Notes: generated by a model from the sequence alone, not told the origin. A stretch of 64,000 bases of DNA from Shouchella oshimensis (GCF_002019765.1 NZ_KV917380.1:3047926-3111925), one strand, 5' to 3'; positions 8,470 to 22,451 are shown, counted from the stretch's first letter. Translations and numbers: made by a program.

Positions 8470-9792
8470 CTAAAATAATAGCATGATACTAATGGCAATT
8501 GCGGCAAAAAGTAAAGCAAAAGGTAGGTTTATGATCATAATGCGATAAGGGTTTTGTTCAGTATGGCGCGCTGTCATCGTCACAATAATTCCGTACGGAG
8601 ACATTGTGAATGTCGCCAAGGCACTGACAATGTACATCACCGTTAACGGTATTGGCATCGTCGGCATCAGAATGGGTCCAATGACTTCATGAACAAGCAC
8701 CATAGAGGCTATAGGATGAATTCCAACCATTGCAAGTAAATAAAAGCTTAACGGAATGATTGCAAGTAATAGTACCGGCTGTTCACCTAATTGATAAAGT
8801 GGTTCTTGCACATAACCAAGCAGCTCTGTTTGATTAAGGATGCCTGTAAACCAACCGAGTGAGACGAATAATACGATGAAGGGATGGATGCCTATTTGTA
8901 GCTGTTTCCCTAAAGAAAGAAAACCTTTTCTAAGAAAAGCTCGCCCTTCTCCTAACAAGGACGTCCATCCTAAGGAGAAGAGTGGGATAAGCAAGACGAC
9001 AGTTAAAATAAAGGAAAGCTCCAACCATTCTCCTAGAGCTAGAACAAGTACTAAGAAAATGATCACTGCGCTAATAAGAGACCACTTCGAGGGACCATCT
9101 TCCCCATGATACGCAATAGAGAGTCCCTCATTCTGCCCAATCGAACGTTTTCCTATCTCAACTAACGTCATTAATACCGACAAGAGAAGTAGATACGGTA
9201 TAAGAGAAAAGTAACTCTCTCCTGTCAAACCAATTGCTGTTACAACCATAATTTCCATTGGCATCCAAACAAGTGCCAGTGCATACCCACGCAATGTCGT
9301 TTGGCTTATTAATACATCTCGCTCTTTTTTTTCAACGGCGGTGAGCGATTCCTTGAGCGTATGTTGTAACAAAGGCAGAACCGACAAGTTCATAAACGGA
9401 ACAAATCCATATGTCGTTAAGAGGGCACGTGTATGTAATTTTCCTTTTGTTGTCGCACCTTTAAATAACCATGTCTGTACTTGCTTATCGTACTGAAGTG
9501 TTTCAATTGCAGCCTGCATAAGAGGCACAATGGCCACAAAGACAACAAGGGTTAAATTGTTTGAGAATAAAGGCGGAATGTCTTGTAAAGACACATTGCT
9601 ATAAGGAAATAGCAACGCTCCACTTGTTAAAAAAGCCAATCCCATACCTTGAAATAGGCGATTGGAGTGAAAGAAAGAATAGACGAGCATCGGAAGCGTT
9701 AATAAACCGCCTATCCAAAGTAACAGGCTTGCTTGAAGGGCAAGCCCAATAAAAACAAGTATTAAAACCATTCCGTAGTAAAAGCGTTGCAC
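8470..9792 (-). CDS. Multi-pass membrane protein at the end of the ger operon
   Basis: A 440-residue, very hydrophobic protein with roughly ten to twelve membrane segments. Two halves look alike: each has a hairpin-like hydrophobic segment with small and prolyl residues (VPFMNLSVLPLL; HPIASMVLVHEVIG with TMSPYG). This recalls ion-transporter superfamily proteins, but I do not recognise the family. The start is chosen as GTG at 9792, because GGAGG lies seven bases upstream. The longer frame starting at 9897 would add 35 residues and overlap the gerC-like gene without a usable ribosome binding site. It follows that gene by 91 bp, so it may be co-transcribed with the germination genes. A germination role is inference only. 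Confidence 0.6.
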   Translation of the reverse strand: MQRFYYGMVLILVFIGLALQASLLLWIGGLLTLPMLVYSFFHSNRLFQGMGLAFLTSGALLFPYSNVSLQDIPPLFSNNLTLVVFVAIVPLMQAAIETLQYDKQVQTWLFKGATTKGKLHTRALLTTYGFVPFMNLSVLPLLQHTLKESLTAVEKKERDVLISQTTLRGYALALVWMPMEIMVVTAIGLTGESYFSLIPYLLLLSVLMTLVEIGKRSIGQNEGLSIAYHGEDGPSKWSLISAVIIFLVLVLALGEWLELSFILTVVLLIPLFSLGWTSLLGEGRAFLRKGFLSLGKQLQIGIHPFIVLFVSLGWFTGILNQTELLGYVQEPLYQLGEQPVLLLAIIPLSFYLLAMVGIHPIASMVLVHEVIGPILMPTMPIPLTVMYIVSALATFTMSPYGIIVTMTARHTEQNPYRIMIINLPFALLFAAIAISIMLLF

Positions 9793-9883
9793 AGTCATTC
9801 CTCCGATAATCAAGTAACTCTGTAATCGTACCTGAAATGATGCTGATTGACCAGAGTAAACGAATGGAGCCTTTTTTATTTTC

Positions 9884-10975
9884 TTATTTAACTGCACCCA
9901 TATTATTTATTTGAAATTGAACGTCCACATCGATAGAAGTGAAAGGGTATTCTTCCTCCTTCCATTTCTCACTGTCTATTCCTCGAACATGTTGCCTTAC
10001 CACTTCAGTAATACCAATTGGATCGACTTTATTCTCTTGCAAAAACGAGATCATCTCTTCAAATGCTTCTTGGAAATGCTCTTTTGATTTTTCTTCAAGT
10101 TCACTCGTACTAAATTCTTCAATTCCAATTTCTTTTTTTTGTCTAAGAGTGCCTTCAATTTTTATATCCACGGAAATAGTTATTCGGTCATCTTCCATGA
10201 CGTTTACTCGCCACTTTGGCTTAGACTTTAAGTAACGGTAAACAATCCCTCTGTCTTCTCCTAAAGGAACATAGGCATTCCCTTGGGTGGTTTTTTCGAA
10301 TAGCTTTCTGAAATAACTGCTTTGCTGCAAGTTTATTTCAGTATGATACTGATCCCCTTTAAAAAAAGCTAACCCTATTACTTTTACACGATTACCAATG
10401 TGGTCAATGACAGGCAAGAAAGGATCAGTACCTGACGCATAATAGCGGTATAAAAACTCATGCATGCTCGTTTTAGGTAGCTGTTCAATTTCATTTTTAT
10501 CAATAAGATTAAGGATGTGTTGTTGAGCTGTTGATTGGAATGGAAATTCAGCATCAAAGAGTTCACTTGCATTCTTTCTACTAATGAGCAGCTTTAAGTT
10601 CTGTTCAATGGTAGGATTTCGTTGAATGGAATCCAACGTGCTAAATAATCCTTCTTCTTTTGCAAATGTTTCGCTAAATATATGGAGTCTCGTTCGACTT
10701 GTATCAACGAGACGAGGGGTTTCAGCTTGTAAACCTTGAAACAACCCTGCTAAATGAGGATTGTTTATTTTTATTAATTCACTCTCAGGTAGCTTTTCAT
10801 CTGCTGGCACAATAATCGTCGTAATTCCAGTCGTTTCCACATCCCCGTTGTCTTTCAAATCATGAGCCAGCGCTTGTAGATATTGAATATCTTCATTTAA
10901 TTGCATATGGGGTGTGCACGAAGATAGAAGTAGTAAAGCTATAAAGACCGTACTAAGTACGCTTCTTTTTTTCAT
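9884..10975 (-). CDS. Ger(x)C family spore germination lipoprotein
   Basis: A 363-residue lipoprotein, the C subunit of a GerA-type nutrient germinant receptor in the inner spore membrane. The signal peptide MKKRSVLSTVFIALLLLSSC has the lipobox LSSC, with C20 as the predicted lipidated residue. The Ger(x)C domain follows, including the C-terminal EEMISFLQENKVDPIGI stretch seen in the family. The gene starts inside the end of the B-subunit gene (23-bp overlap), as is typical of ger operons. Expression in the forespore under sigma-G would be expected from B. subtilis. Confidence 0.88.
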   Translation of the reverse strand: MKKRSVLSTVFIALLLLSSCTPHMQLNEDIQYLQALAHDLKDNGDVETTGITTIIVPADEKLPESELIKINNPHLAGLFQGLQAETPRLVDTSRTRLHIFSETFAKEEGLFSTLDSIQRNPTIEQNLKLLISRKNASELFDAEFPFQSTAQQHILNLIDKNEIEQLPKTSMHEFLYRYYASGTDPFLPVIDHIGNRVKVIGLAFFKGDQYHTEINLQQSSYFRKLFEKTTQGNAYVPLGEDRGIVYRYLKSKPKWRVNVMEDDRITISVDIKIEGTLRQKKEIGIEEFSTSELEEKSKEHFQEAFEEMISFLQENKVDPIGITEVVRQHVRGIDSEKWKEEEYPFTSIDVDVQFQINNMGAVK

Positions 10976-12023
10976 GACGTTTCATCCTTTTTTTAAAAAT
11001 AAACGTTAGAACTGTGAGAAAGGGAACATATAAATAAAGTGTATAAAAGCCTAGAGTATTAATGATATGTTGCACCTCATCTAAACTAAAATAACGCCTT
11101 TCAAGTATAGCACTCGTAAAAACAAGGATAACAAGTCCAATCAGCCAATGCTTTTGCTTCCATCCTACTGCTCGTTTGCCAAGATAACTTGCTGCCCATA
11201 AATACATACAAATATTTGGTAGCAAGATGAGAAGCCAAATGGAGATGCCTAGATATTCCATTCTCCAAACCGATAACGTTGGCCATATAATATTAATTAA
11301 ATGATTTTCTGTAAAAACAAGGTAAGCGAGGATATACGTGAATAAATACACACATGTGCTCAGAATAACACCGACCTGTGCCCATTTAAGAGATTGCTTT
11401 GCATTTCTAATAAAAGGAAATGCTACTAACAACACTTCAAATCCCAGAAATTGGAACGTCATCTCTCTTGATGCCACCACTATATCACGTATGGAATGAT
11501 TCCAAATAGGCGTAAGGTTATGCATTTGTAATAAGCCTTGAGGATAATTGGAGTACAGTAATAAAGGTACTGTCATAAAAATAGTTAATACACTTAAACC
11601 CATAATGGTTCGAAAGCCTGAGCGTGTGAACAGCAAAGCCAGTGCCAGCATAATAAAAATTAAAATGCCATGATACATGTCAGGAAATACCCAAATAATG
11701 ACCATATCCACATAAATAACAACAATGGTAGAGGCAAATAAACAAAAATAGAGAATAAAGAAAACGTCGATTACCTTCCCAAGATATTTACCAAAGAAAC
11801 GAGTATGAATGTCGGCAATTGTCATTCTTTCATCCAAGATGTAATAAATGAGACGAATAATCACCATAATGCTTGCCGCTGAAAACAGAATAGCGATCCA
11901 TCCGTCATTTCCAACAATTTCTGCTATACTTTTTTGAAACGTAAAAATACCAACACCAATCTGCATAAAGAACACGAGAAAAAGCACAAAAAAAGAGGAA
12001 ACTTGATGGTTCTTCATATTCAT
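10953..12023 (-). CDS. GerAB/ArcD/ProY family germination permease subunit
   Basis: A 356-residue integral membrane protein with about ten helices, the B subunit of a germinant receptor. The family belongs to the amino acid-polyamine-organocation superfamily. The N-terminal helix region (QIGVGIFTF) matches the unwound first helix of such permeases. The B subunit is thought to bind the nutrient germinant. ATG at 12023 is preceded by AAAGGGG at good spacing. It lies 28 bp after the A-subunit gene and overlaps the C-subunit gene by 23 bp. Confidence 0.88.
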   Translation of the reverse strand: MNMKNHQVSSFFVLFLVFFMQIGVGIFTFQKSIAEIVGNDGWIAILFSAASIMVIIRLIYYILDERMTIADIHTRFFGKYLGKVIDVFFILYFCLFASTIVVIYVDMVIIWVFPDMYHGILIFIMLALALLFTRSGFRTIMGLSVLTIFMTVPLLLYSNYPQGLLQMHNLTPIWNHSIRDIVVASREMTFQFLGFEVLLVAFPFIRNAKQSLKWAQVGVILSTCVYLFTYILAYLVFTENHLINIIWPTLSVWRMEYLGISIWLLILLPNICMYLWAASYLGKRAVGWKQKHWLIGLVILVFTSAILERRYFSLDEVQHIINTLGFYTLYLYVPFLTVLTFIFKKRMKRHEKKKRT

Positions 12024-12051
12024 GGTGAATGCCCCTTTCCGTTTTCACTTA

Positions 12052-13509
12052 TCACTCTTCAATATCTTGCTTCGCTTTTACTTTTTTATGACGTGTGAAT
12101 CGATCTTGTTTTTTTGTACGTAACGTCTCAGGTCGCTTTCCCTGAACCCAAATAGGCAGTCGAAAAAAAGAGTCTTTAAAATCCTTAATACGTAACGGAT
12201 AAACAGGTGTTAAATAAGGATGACCAAAAGATTTCAACGTTAATAAATGATGAATACAAAGCAATAGACAGATGGCAATGCCGATAAACCCATAGATCTG
12301 CGCAAGCAAAATAAAAGGAAAACGTAGAAGTCGAATCGTATTACCCATTTGATAAATCGGTGTGGTAAAAGATGCAAGGGCTGTTAACGCCACGATAATT
12401 AAAAGAACACTACTCGCTAACGATGCTTCTACAATAGCAGTCCCAATCACGATCCCGCCAACGATCCCAATTGTTTGACCGATTCTTTCAGGAAGTCTTG
12501 CTCCTGCTTCTCGTAACAATTCAATCGTCAGCTCTAAAATAAGCACTTCCACTATCGGTGGGTACGGAACCTCTATCCTCGTCGCTACCATCGTTATTAA
12601 TAAATCATCTGGTATAAGTTCATGGTGAAATGTCGTTATTGCGATATAGAAAGAAGTGGCAATGACCGAAAAAATTACCGCACAAATTCTTAATAAGCGA
12701 ATAAACATTCCTACTGGCCATTGATCATAGTAATCATCTGGTGACGAAAAGAACTCAATTAAATTCGTTGGGCCAATTAAAGCAAGTGGTGAGCCGTCTA
12801 ATACTAGCACGACCTTTCCCTCTGTAACACTGGAAGCCACACGATCTGGTCGTTCTGTTTCTAATAACTGTGCAAAGGGAGAGTTAGGATTATCGGTTAT
12901 AAACTGACTCACTTGTGTAATGTCAACGAACTCATCATAATCCATATCTGCTAATCGTTGCTTCACCGTTTGAAGAAGTTGGTCATCGACTATACCTTCT
13001 AGATAAATCATCGCCAATCTACTCTTACTTAACCTACCTACCGTCATCTCATCTACAATTAATTCAGGAACAGCAATTCGTTTCCGAATTAAGTTTAAAT
13101 TTACATCAAGATCTTCAATGAAGCCTTCTTTCGGACCAGCAACTGTGTACTCATTTTCTGTAATCGTTACTTCACGACCATCATGCTTTTTTAATGGTAG
13201 GGCGAGAAAAGAATCGTGCTTGTCTCGCTCTCCAATTAATAGAGCCCCGCGCATAATCTGAGTGATAAACTCTTCACCTGTATGCACAGACTCTACTCGC
13301 TCAATTGGCAAATGACCACTTAATTCTTTAATGGGAATATGTTTGTTCGTCTTTATGTATTCAATCACTTTGTGAAAGGAGTGTTTGTCTCTCATCAGAG
13401 AAGAGAGATAATAGTAACGCAATGACTGATGGGCATGAGTCTCGTCAACGACAAAGTCCGCTGACTTCGACAGAGTCGCTATCGTTGATTGTATATCCAT
13501 TTTCCCCAA
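12052..13509 (-). CDS. GerA family spore germination receptor A subunit
   Basis: About 485 residues, the A subunit of a GerA-type germinant receptor. A hydrophilic N-terminal region (to about 225) ends in the family segment VLVLDGSPLALIGPT. A membrane region of about five helices (235-435) includes the conserved EVLILELTIELLREAGARLP and a glycine-rich IGIVGGIVIG. The tail is basic and hydrophilic. The start is uncertain: TTG at 13509 has GGAGGGG six bases upstream and is preferred. ATG at 13500 is an alternative, and an in-frame GTG at 13566 has no ribosome binding site. A terminator of the pur operon ends at about 13591, so the promoter must lie in the short space between. Confidence 0.87.
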   Translation of the reverse strand: MGKMDIQSTIATLSKSADFVVDETHAHQSLRYYYLSSLMRDKHSFHKVIEYIKTNKHIPIKELSGHLPIERVESVHTGEEFITQIMRGALLIGERDKHDSFLALPLKKHDGREVTITENEYTVAGPKEGFIEDLDVNLNLIRKRIAVPELIVDEMTVGRLSKSRLAMIYLEGIVDDQLLQTVKQRLADMDYDEFVDITQVSQFITDNPNSPFAQLLETERPDRVASSVTEGKVVLVLDGSPLALIGPTNLIEFFSSPDDYYDQWPVGMFIRLLRICAVIFSVIATSFYIAITTFHHELIPDDLLITMVATRIEVPYPPIVEVLILELTIELLREAGARLPERIGQTIGIVGGIVIGTAIVEASLASSVLLIIVALTALASFTTPIYQMGNTIRLLRFPFILLAQIYGFIGIAICLLLCIHHLLTLKSFGHPYLTPVYPLRIKDFKDSFFRLPIWVQGKRPETLRTKKQDRFTRHKKVKAKQDIEE

Positions 13510-13590
13510 GCGAACCCCTCCCTCTTTTTTGTCCAAAATCATTTTGTCTTCATTTAGGAATGCCACAAATAGGTTTTTTTATGTTTTATC

Positions 13591-13633
13591 AAAACAAAAA
13601 ACCAAAACTGCCCATTCTTGAGGCAATCTTGGT
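13591..13633 (-). terminator. Second (distal) pur operon terminator
   Basis: On the minus strand ACCAAGATTGCC pairs with GGCAGTTTTGGT (12 bp with two G-U pairs) around an 8-9 nt loop, followed by TTTTTTGTTTT. It lies about 55 bp beyond the first terminator, and the two share the stem start ACCAAGAT. Confidence 0.75.
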
Positions 13634-13674
13634 CTTAATGTACTAGATGTGACATCTTATTTTGTTAATAAGGA

Positions 13675-13719
13675 GATAAAAGAAAAGACCAAGATAACCC
13701 ATCCCCTGGCTATCTTGGT
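13675..13719 (-). terminator. First pur operon terminator
   Basis: On the minus strand ACCAAGATA pairs with TATCTTGGT (9 bp) around a 14-nt loop, followed by CTTTTCTTTT. It starts seven bases beyond the purD stop. Confidence 0.8.
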
Positions 13720-13725
13720 TTCGTG

Positions 13726-16531
<2,806 letters not shown>

Positions 16532-16535
<4 letters not shown>

Positions 16536-17116
16536 TCGTTTTCTCCCCTAGTCTTTTCTGCCACAATCTGATTGACAACATGTGGGTAAAGTTGATGCTC
16601 GACTGCTTGAATTTTCTTTGTTAAAGATACATGGTCATCATCTAGCTCAATCGCTATTTTTTCTTGGGCGATCACCGGACCAGTATCCATGCCTGCATCG
16701 ACGTAATGAATGGTCACACCTGTTTCTTTTGCTTTGGCTTCAAGTGCTTGTCCCACTGCATCAAGACCTGGAAAATGCGGTAACAATGACGGATGAATGT
16801 TTACGATTCTTCCTTCATACGCTTGCAAGAGCACAGGCCCAATGAGACGCATATAACCAGCTAGCAGGATAAATTCTACTTTAGCAGCGTTTAACCGTTC
16901 AATAAGGTATGTTTCATATGCTTGTTTATCTTCAAAGCTGCTCGGGATGACTTCCGCAGTTTCTACTCCTAGTTCACTTGCTTTTTTAAGAACAGGTGCC
17001 TGTCGTTTATCGCTAACAACGAGCACTACGTCTCCTTTAGCTAATCCTTTTTGCGTTTGTTGAATTAGATTCTCTGCATTTGTACCAGAGCCAGAAGCAA
17101 AGATTGCTAGCCTCAT
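16532..17116 (-). CDS. purN: Phosphoribosylglycinamide formyltransferase
   Basis: 194 residues. It transfers a formyl group from 10-formyl-tetrahydrofolate to GAR. The protein starts [18 protein letters not shown]. Active-site residues lie in [13 protein letters not shown] and [18 protein letters not shown], with [19 protein letters not shown] near the end. The start is the ATG at 17116, which overlaps the purM stop (ATGA). A longer frame from a TTG at 17200 would read a basic, unrelated stretch inside purM and is rejected. Confidence 0.96.
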
Positions 17117-18150
17117 AGCTGAATACTCCCAATTGTAACACCTTCTTGACCAGTCACTCTGCCAATAATATAGGCTGTCTCTCCTGCGTCTTCTAGGCAA
17201 CGAATGGCTTCATGGAGGCGTTCTTCTGTTACGGTTAGTACCATACCAATACCCATATTGAACGTTGAAAATAGATCCTGATCAGATAATGATCCTTGAT
17301 CTTTTATAAATGTAAAAATTGCGGGAATTGGCCATGATCCGTAATCAATCTCTGCACCTAAACCTTCTGGCAACATTCTTGGGATGTTTTCGTAAAATCC
17401 ACCGCCTGTAATATGTGCAGCCCCTTTTACAAGTTGCGAACGAACAGCTTCAAGTACAGGTTTAACGTAAATTTTAGTCGGCGTAAGCAGTTCTTCTACG
17501 AGGGGTTTTCCTAACTCTTTAGGAACACTTTGTAACGAAAGACCAGCTTCTTCAAGCAAGAGCTTACGGACAAGAGAAAAACCATTTGAATGAAGACCGC
17601 TCGAAGCTAAACCAATAAGTACATCTCCAGCTTCAATTGATTCTCCAGTAATCATTTGACTTTTCTCAACGGCACCGACAGAAAAACCAGCTAAATCATA
17701 TTCTTCTTCACTGTACATTCCAGGCATTTCTGCTGTTTCTCCGCCTATGAGGGCACAGCCTGCTAATTCGCACCCGTCAGCAACACCCTTGACAATCGCT
17801 TCAATTTTAGCAGGATCTGCTTTTCCAAGAGCTAAGTAATCTAAAAAGAACAGTGGCTCTGCTCCTTGAACAACGATGTCATTCACACACATGGCAACGG
17901 CATCTTGACCGATCGTATCATGCTGATCCGCCATAAAGGCAAGCATTAGCTTCGTTCCCACACCGTCTGTCCCTGAGACAAGAACAGGCTCTTTCAACTC
18001 TAAAGGAGATAAATCAAAATTCCCACCAAATCCGCCTAAAGCACCTAACACACCTTGGCGTTTTGTCCGCTCAACATGGGCTTTCATTCGTTTTACAGCT
18101 TCGTAACCAGCTTCTATGTCAACGCCTGCTTGCTTATAAGCTTGTGACAC
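17113..18150 (-). CDS. purM: Phosphoribosylformylglycinamidine cyclo-ligase
   Basis: 345 residues. It closes the imidazole ring to give AIR, using ATP. It has the PurM/PurL ATP-binding fold: [14 protein letters not shown] (near 57), a long glycine-rich loop with [11 protein letters not shown] (near 136) and [17 protein letters not shown] (near 245). The start is GTG with GGAGG eight bases upstream. It lies 23 bp after purF and overlaps purN by 4 bp. Confidence 0.96.
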   Translation of the reverse strand: MSQAYKQAGVDIEAGYEAVKRMKAHVERTKRQGVLGALGGFGGNFDLSPLELKEPVLVSGTDGVGTKLMLAFMADQHDTIGQDAVAMCVNDIVVQGAEPLFFLDYLALGKADPAKIEAIVKGVADGCELAGCALIGGETAEMPGMYSEEEYDLAGFSVGAVEKSQMITGESIEAGDVLIGLASSGLHSNGFSLVRKLLLEEAGLSLQSVPKELGKPLVEELLTPTKIYVKPVLEAVRSQLVKGAAHITGGGFYENIPRMLPEGLGAEIDYGSWPIPAIFTFIKDQGSLSDQDLFSTFNMGIGMVLTVTEERLHEAIRCLEDAGETAYIIGRVTGQEGVTIGSIQL

Positions 18151-18173
18151 AATTCATTCCTCCACTTCTTCTC

Positions 18174-19586
18174 TTAAAGTTTTGCATGTGGATGTAGCGT
18201 ATCCGCATAAATTTCCGTTGGGTACTCTCCTGTAAAGCAAGCTAAACATTGTCCGCAGTTATGCATCGCTTCCGAGCGACCAATCCCTACTTTCAACCCA
18301 TCCGTTGATAAAAACGCCAAGCTATCAGCACCCATCATTTCTCTCATCTCTTCAATGGAATGAGAAGAAGCAATGAGTTCTTCTGTTGTTGATGTATCAA
18401 TGCCATAAAAGCATGGATTCTTTATCGGCGGTGACGAAATTCGTACATGAACCTCAACGGCACCGGCTTCTCGTAACATGTTGACAATTCGTCTACTCGT
18501 TGTCCCCCGTACAATCGAATCATCAATCATAACGACACGCTTTCCTTCTACTACACCACGAACGGGAGAGAGTTTCATTTTAACGCCTTGCTCTCTTAAT
18601 TCTTGCGATGGTTGAATGAACGTCCGTCCAACATACCGATTCTTAATCATACCAAGCTCATAAGGAATGCCCGCTTGTTCTGCATAGCCAATGGCTGCGG
18701 AAATACTCGAATCTGGTACACCGGTCACCACGTCCGCTTCAATTGGGGACTCAATGGCTAGCTGCTTACCTAAACTTTTTCGAGCGGTATGAACGTTGAT
18801 GTGATCCACGTTTGAATCAGGTCTTGCAAAGTACACGTATTCCATACTGCATATAGCCCGATTCCCTGGAGAAACAAAGCGCTCGCTTCGCATCCCAGTA
18901 TCATCAATGATTAATAGTTCTCCCGGCAATACTTCACGCTCAAAGGTTGCACCAACAATATCAAACGCACACGTTTCAGACGCGACCACATAAGCATCAC
19001 CTAACCGTCCAATTGATAGTGGACGCAAGCCATTTGGGTCTAGCGCAACCATTAATTGACGTTCATTTAATACGGCAAATGCGTAAGCACCTTTTAGAGA
19101 GGAAAGGGCATTTTTCATTTGATCTTCTAAACTAAAATAGCCGCTACGCTTTATTAAATGGGCAAGCACTTCCGTGTCAGACGTCGATTGAAAGATCGAT
19201 CCTTGCGCTTCAAGCTGGTGCTTAAGATGATTCGCATTAACCAAATTTCCGTTATGAGCGATAGCCAAGCCACCTTTTTGAGAGTTAAAAAACAGTGGCT
19301 GAACGTTCGCATAGCCACCCCCACCTGCTGTTGCATAGCGAACATGACCAATCGCTGCTTTTCCGTGCAGACCTGCTAAAATATCTGGATTAAAGACATC
19401 ATTTACGAGGCCAAGCCCTTTGTGAGCAGAGAGTTTTTCCCCGTCAGATACGACGATTCCAGCTCCCTCCTGCCCACGGTGTTGTAGACTGTGCAAGCCG
19501 TAGTACGTTATTTGTGCAGCATCTTTATGACCAAAGACTGCAAACACACCACACTCTTCATTTAGTCCTTTGATTTCAGCAAACAT
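18174..19586 (-). CDS. purF: Amidophosphoribosyltransferase
   Basis: 470 residues, the committed step of purine synthesis: PRPP plus glutamine gives phosphoribosylamine. The precursor starts [12 protein letters not shown], so an 11-residue propeptide is cleaved to expose the catalytic Cys12, as in B. subtilis PurF. The PRPP loop [14 protein letters not shown] is present, and four cysteines suited to the Bacillus-type Fe-S cluster are seen (for example NCGQCLACF near the end). ATG at 19586 has AAAGGGG seven bases upstream. It overlaps the end of purL by 25 bp. Confidence 0.96.
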   Translation of the reverse strand: MFAEIKGLNEECGVFAVFGHKDAAQITYYGLHSLQHRGQEGAGIVVSDGEKLSAHKGLGLVNDVFNPDILAGLHGKAAIGHVRYATAGGGGYANVQPLFFNSQKGGLAIAHNGNLVNANHLKHQLEAQGSIFQSTSDTEVLAHLIKRSGYFSLEDQMKNALSSLKGAYAFAVLNERQLMVALDPNGLRPLSIGRLGDAYVVASETCAFDIVGATFEREVLPGELLIIDDTGMRSERFVSPGNRAICSMEYVYFARPDSNVDHINVHTARKSLGKQLAIESPIEADVVTGVPDSSISAAIGYAEQAGIPYELGMIKNRYVGRTFIQPSQELREQGVKMKLSPVRGVVEGKRVVMIDDSIVRGTTSRRIVNMLREAGAVEVHVRISSPPIKNPCFYGIDTSTTEELIASSHSIEEMREMMGADSLAFLSTDGLKVGIGRSEAMHNCGQCLACFTGEYPTEIYADTLHPHAKL

Positions 19587-21784
19587 GGGATAGCCCCTTT
19601 CCAAGCTGACTCAAGTTCTTTTACTTCCGCAGACAGTATGATCTCCCCATCTGTTGTGAATTGAAGTGTTTCCTCTGCAGTTACAGTTCCAATAGGCTTT
19701 GCATCAGAAACGATTTGTTCAAACTGATGTTTGTTGGTTTCTTTTACCGTTACAACGAAGCGTGATTGACTTTCCGCAAACAAGTCGGCTACTTGATTCG
19801 TCCAAACCACTTGTGCGCCAAAAGATGTCCCAAAAAGCTTTTCTGCAATTGCGACAGCCATTCCACCCTCAGCCACATCGTGTGCAGAAGCAACGACGCC
19901 TGCTTGAATGGCAGCTAAAAGTTGCTGTTGGCGATTTTTTTCTACATTTAAATCAATAGCTGGTGCTTTTCCTGATAAAGTGCCTTGGCTTACTTTTTGA
20001 ATCTCGCTTCCACTAAACTCTGGCTTTGTTTCTCCAATAACGTATAAAATGTCTCCAGCCTCTTTTACTGTTTGTGTCGTAATGTAAGACACATCTTCAA
20101 TGAGACCAACCATTCCTATAACTGGCGTTGGGTAAACGGCTCCTCCAGAGCGTTCATTATAGAGCGAAACATTTCCCCCGATAACAGGAGTATTTAGCAC
20201 TCGACACGCTTCACTCAATCCATCTGTTGATTTTTCCAGTTGCCAAAAAATCTCTGGTCTCTCTGGATTCCCATAGTTTAAGCAATCGGTCACTCCAAGT
20301 GGTGTCGCACCTGAACAAACAAGATTTCTAGCTGCCTCAGCAATCGCAATTTTTCCACCGACTTCAGGATCTAAGTATAAGTAGCGTGAGTTACAATCGG
20401 TTGTCATGGCAAGTGCTTTCTTTGTTCCTCGTATTCTCACAACTGCCGCATCTGAACCAGGCGATACAACCGTATTCGTCTGTACCATATGATCATACTG
20501 TTGATAAACCCACTCTTTACTTGCAATCGTTGGTTGTGCGAGCAAGTGCATAAGGGTTTCTTTCGCATCAGAAATGTCTGGTACAAATGGTGCTTCTGCT
20601 TGAAACGCTTCAAAATAAGCTGGAACCTGTGATGGTTTATGATAAACTGGTGCATCTTCTGCAAGAGCATCTACAGGAACATCTGCCACGACTTCTCCGT
20701 TATGAAGAAGTCTTAAACGAGAATCATCCGTTACAACACCAACTTCAACAGCATGGAGATTCCAGTGCTCAAAAATGGCTTTGATTTCGTCTTCTCGCCC
20801 TTTCTCTACTACTAGTAGCATTCGTTCTTGTGATTCAGATAACATCATTTCATAAGGTGTCATTCCTGATTCCCGCTGAGGAACAAGGTCCAAGTTCATT
20901 TCAATACCAGAGCCTGCTTTACTCGCCATTTCTGCTGACGAGGATGTTAGTCCTGCTGCCCCCATATCTTGAATCCCAATTAATGCATCACACTTTACGA
21001 CTTCAAGACATGCCTCAAGAAGCAGCTTCTCCATAAACGGATCACCTACTTGCACAGCTGGCCGCTTTTCATCGGAAGAATCACTTAATTCTTCTGACGC
21101 AAACGTTGCGCCATGAATGCCATCTCTACCAGTACTTGCACCTACATACATAACCGTGTTGCCAATCCCTTTAGCCTGCCCTTTTTGAATATCCTTGTGA
21201 TCTATTAAACCGACACACATCGCATTCACTAGGGGATTCGCTTCATAACAAGGATCAAACTGGACTTCTCCGCCAACAGTTGGCACACCAATACAGTTGC
21301 CATAACCGGCAATACCCGCTACTACTTCTTCAAACAAATACTTTACTTTTGGTGACTGTAGCTCTCCAAAACGCAGAGAATTTAACAAGGCAATTGGACG
21401 AGCCCCCATTGAAAACACATCACGTAAGATCCCACCAACGCCTGTTGCCGCACCTTGGTATGGTTCAATCGCTGATGGATGATTGTGACTTTCAATTTTG
21501 AAAACAACGGCTTGCTCGTCTTCAATATCAATAATACCAGCACCTTCACCTGGACCTTGCAGTACTTTCTCACCATCTATTGGGAATTTTTTTAATAAGA
21601 CTTTTGAATTTTTATAGCTACAATGCTCCGACCACATAACGGAAAATAAACCCGTTTCCGTAAAGTTTAAAGGGCGACCAACAATGCTTTCCGCTAACGC
21701 AAATTCTTCATCCGTCAATCCCATTTCTTTATAAAGTTGTTTCTCTTTAATTGCTTCTGCACTTGGCTCAAGAAGTAGTGACAT
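19562..21784 (-). CDS. purL: Phosphoribosylformylglycinamidine synthase subunit PurL
   Basis: 740 residues, the ATP-dependent synthase subunit (small-form PurL) that works with PurQ and PurS to make FGAM. Visible features are [15 protein letters not shown] near the N-terminus, [20 protein letters not shown] (near 97), a [14 protein letters not shown] loop and [18 protein letters not shown] near the C-terminus. The start overlaps purQ by 17 bp. Confidence 0.97.
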   Translation of the reverse strand: MSLLLEPSAEAIKEKQLYKEMGLTDEEFALAESIVGRPLNFTETGLFSVMWSEHCSYKNSKVLLKKFPIDGEKVLQGPGEGAGIIDIEDEQAVVFKIESHNHPSAIEPYQGAATGVGGILRDVFSMGARPIALLNSLRFGELQSPKVKYLFEEVVAGIAGYGNCIGVPTVGGEVQFDPCYEANPLVNAMCVGLIDHKDIQKGQAKGIGNTVMYVGASTGRDGIHGATFASEELSDSSDEKRPAVQVGDPFMEKLLLEACLEVVKCDALIGIQDMGAAGLTSSSAEMASKAGSGIEMNLDLVPQRESGMTPYEMMLSESQERMLLVVEKGREDEIKAIFEHWNLHAVEVGVVTDDSRLRLLHNGEVVADVPVDALAEDAPVYHKPSQVPAYFEAFQAEAPFVPDISDAKETLMHLLAQPTIASKEWVYQQYDHMVQTNTVVSPGSDAAVVRIRGTKKALAMTTDCNSRYLYLDPEVGGKIAIAEAARNLVCSGATPLGVTDCLNYGNPERPEIFWQLEKSTDGLSEACRVLNTPVIGGNVSLYNERSGGAVYPTPVIGMVGLIEDVSYITTQTVKEAGDILYVIGETKPEFSGSEIQKVSQGTLSGKAPAIDLNVEKNRQQQLLAAIQAGVVASAHDVAEGGMAVAIAEKLFGTSFGAQVVWTNQVADLFAESQSRFVVTVKETNKHQFEQIVSDAKPIGTVTAEETLQFTTDGEIILSAEVKELESAWKGAIPCLLKSKD

Positions 21785-22451
21785 AAGATTCCCTCCAATT
21801 GGATAAAATCGATGTAAATAGCGCCAGACCTTGCTGATTTCCGAGTAGTGAGTCGACTGCCCGCTCAGGGTGTGGCATCATACCAAGCACATTCCCTCGT
21901 TCATTTACAATTCCGGCAATTTGCGCTTTTGAACCATTTACATGCTCGTTGTAACGAAAAACAATTTGCTTGTTTGCTAACATTTGCTCATATGTTTCAT
22001 CATCACACTCATAATTCCCTTCACCATGAGCAACTGGAATAAGAATGGTTTCCCCCTGATTGTATGAAGATGTGAATACTGTCTCATTGTTTTCTACTAG
22101 AAGTTCAACGTTGCGACAAATAAATTTTAAATCAATGTTACGCTTCATCGCTCCTGGCAATAACCCTGATTCTAGTAGAATTTGAAAACCGTTACAAACC
22201 CCAAGCACCGGCTTTCCAGCATTCGCTGCCTCAATAACAGCTGGCATAATTGGAGCAAAACGAGCAATCGCACCAGAGCGCAAGTAGTCTCCATGAGAGA
22301 ATCCACCTGGTAACAACACGGCATCATATCCATCTAATGATGTCTCTGTATGAAAAACATACTCTACCTCTTCACCTAATCCATCTTTTATGGCATGGTA
22401 CATATCGGCATCACAGTTAGAACCGGGAAATACAATGACGGCAAACTTCAT
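21768..22451 (-). CDS. purQ: Phosphoribosylformylglycinamidine synthase subunit PurQ
   Basis: 227 residues, the glutaminase subunit delivering ammonia to PurL. It is a class I glutamine amidotransferase with the nucleophile Cys in [13 protein letters not shown] (near 86) and the His/Glu pair in [10 protein letters not shown] (near 195). The N-terminus [15 protein letters not shown] is typical. The start overlaps the purS stop by 4 bp. Confidence 0.97.
   Translation of the reverse strand: MKFAVIVFPGSNCDADMYHAIKDGLGEEVEYVFHTETSLDGYDAVLLPGGFSHGDYLRSGAIARFAPIMPAVIEAANAGKPVLGVCNGFQILLESGLLPGAMKRNIDLKFICRNVELLVENNETVFTSSYNQGETILIPVAHGEGNYECDDETYEQMLANKQIVFRYNEHVNGSKAQIAGIVNERGNVLGMMPHPERAVDSLLGNQQGLALFTSILSNWRESYVTTS

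Noticed and set aside
13510..13600. Sigma-G promoter for the gerA operon
   Set aside because: ACATA, 17 bp, CATTCCT is present on the minus strand, but the -10 matches poorly (4 of 7), so it was not annotated.
17117..17200. N-terminal extension of PurN from a TTG
   Set aside because: It reads the purM 3' end in another frame (arginine-rich, no homology), while the ATG overlapping the purM stop is the usual start.
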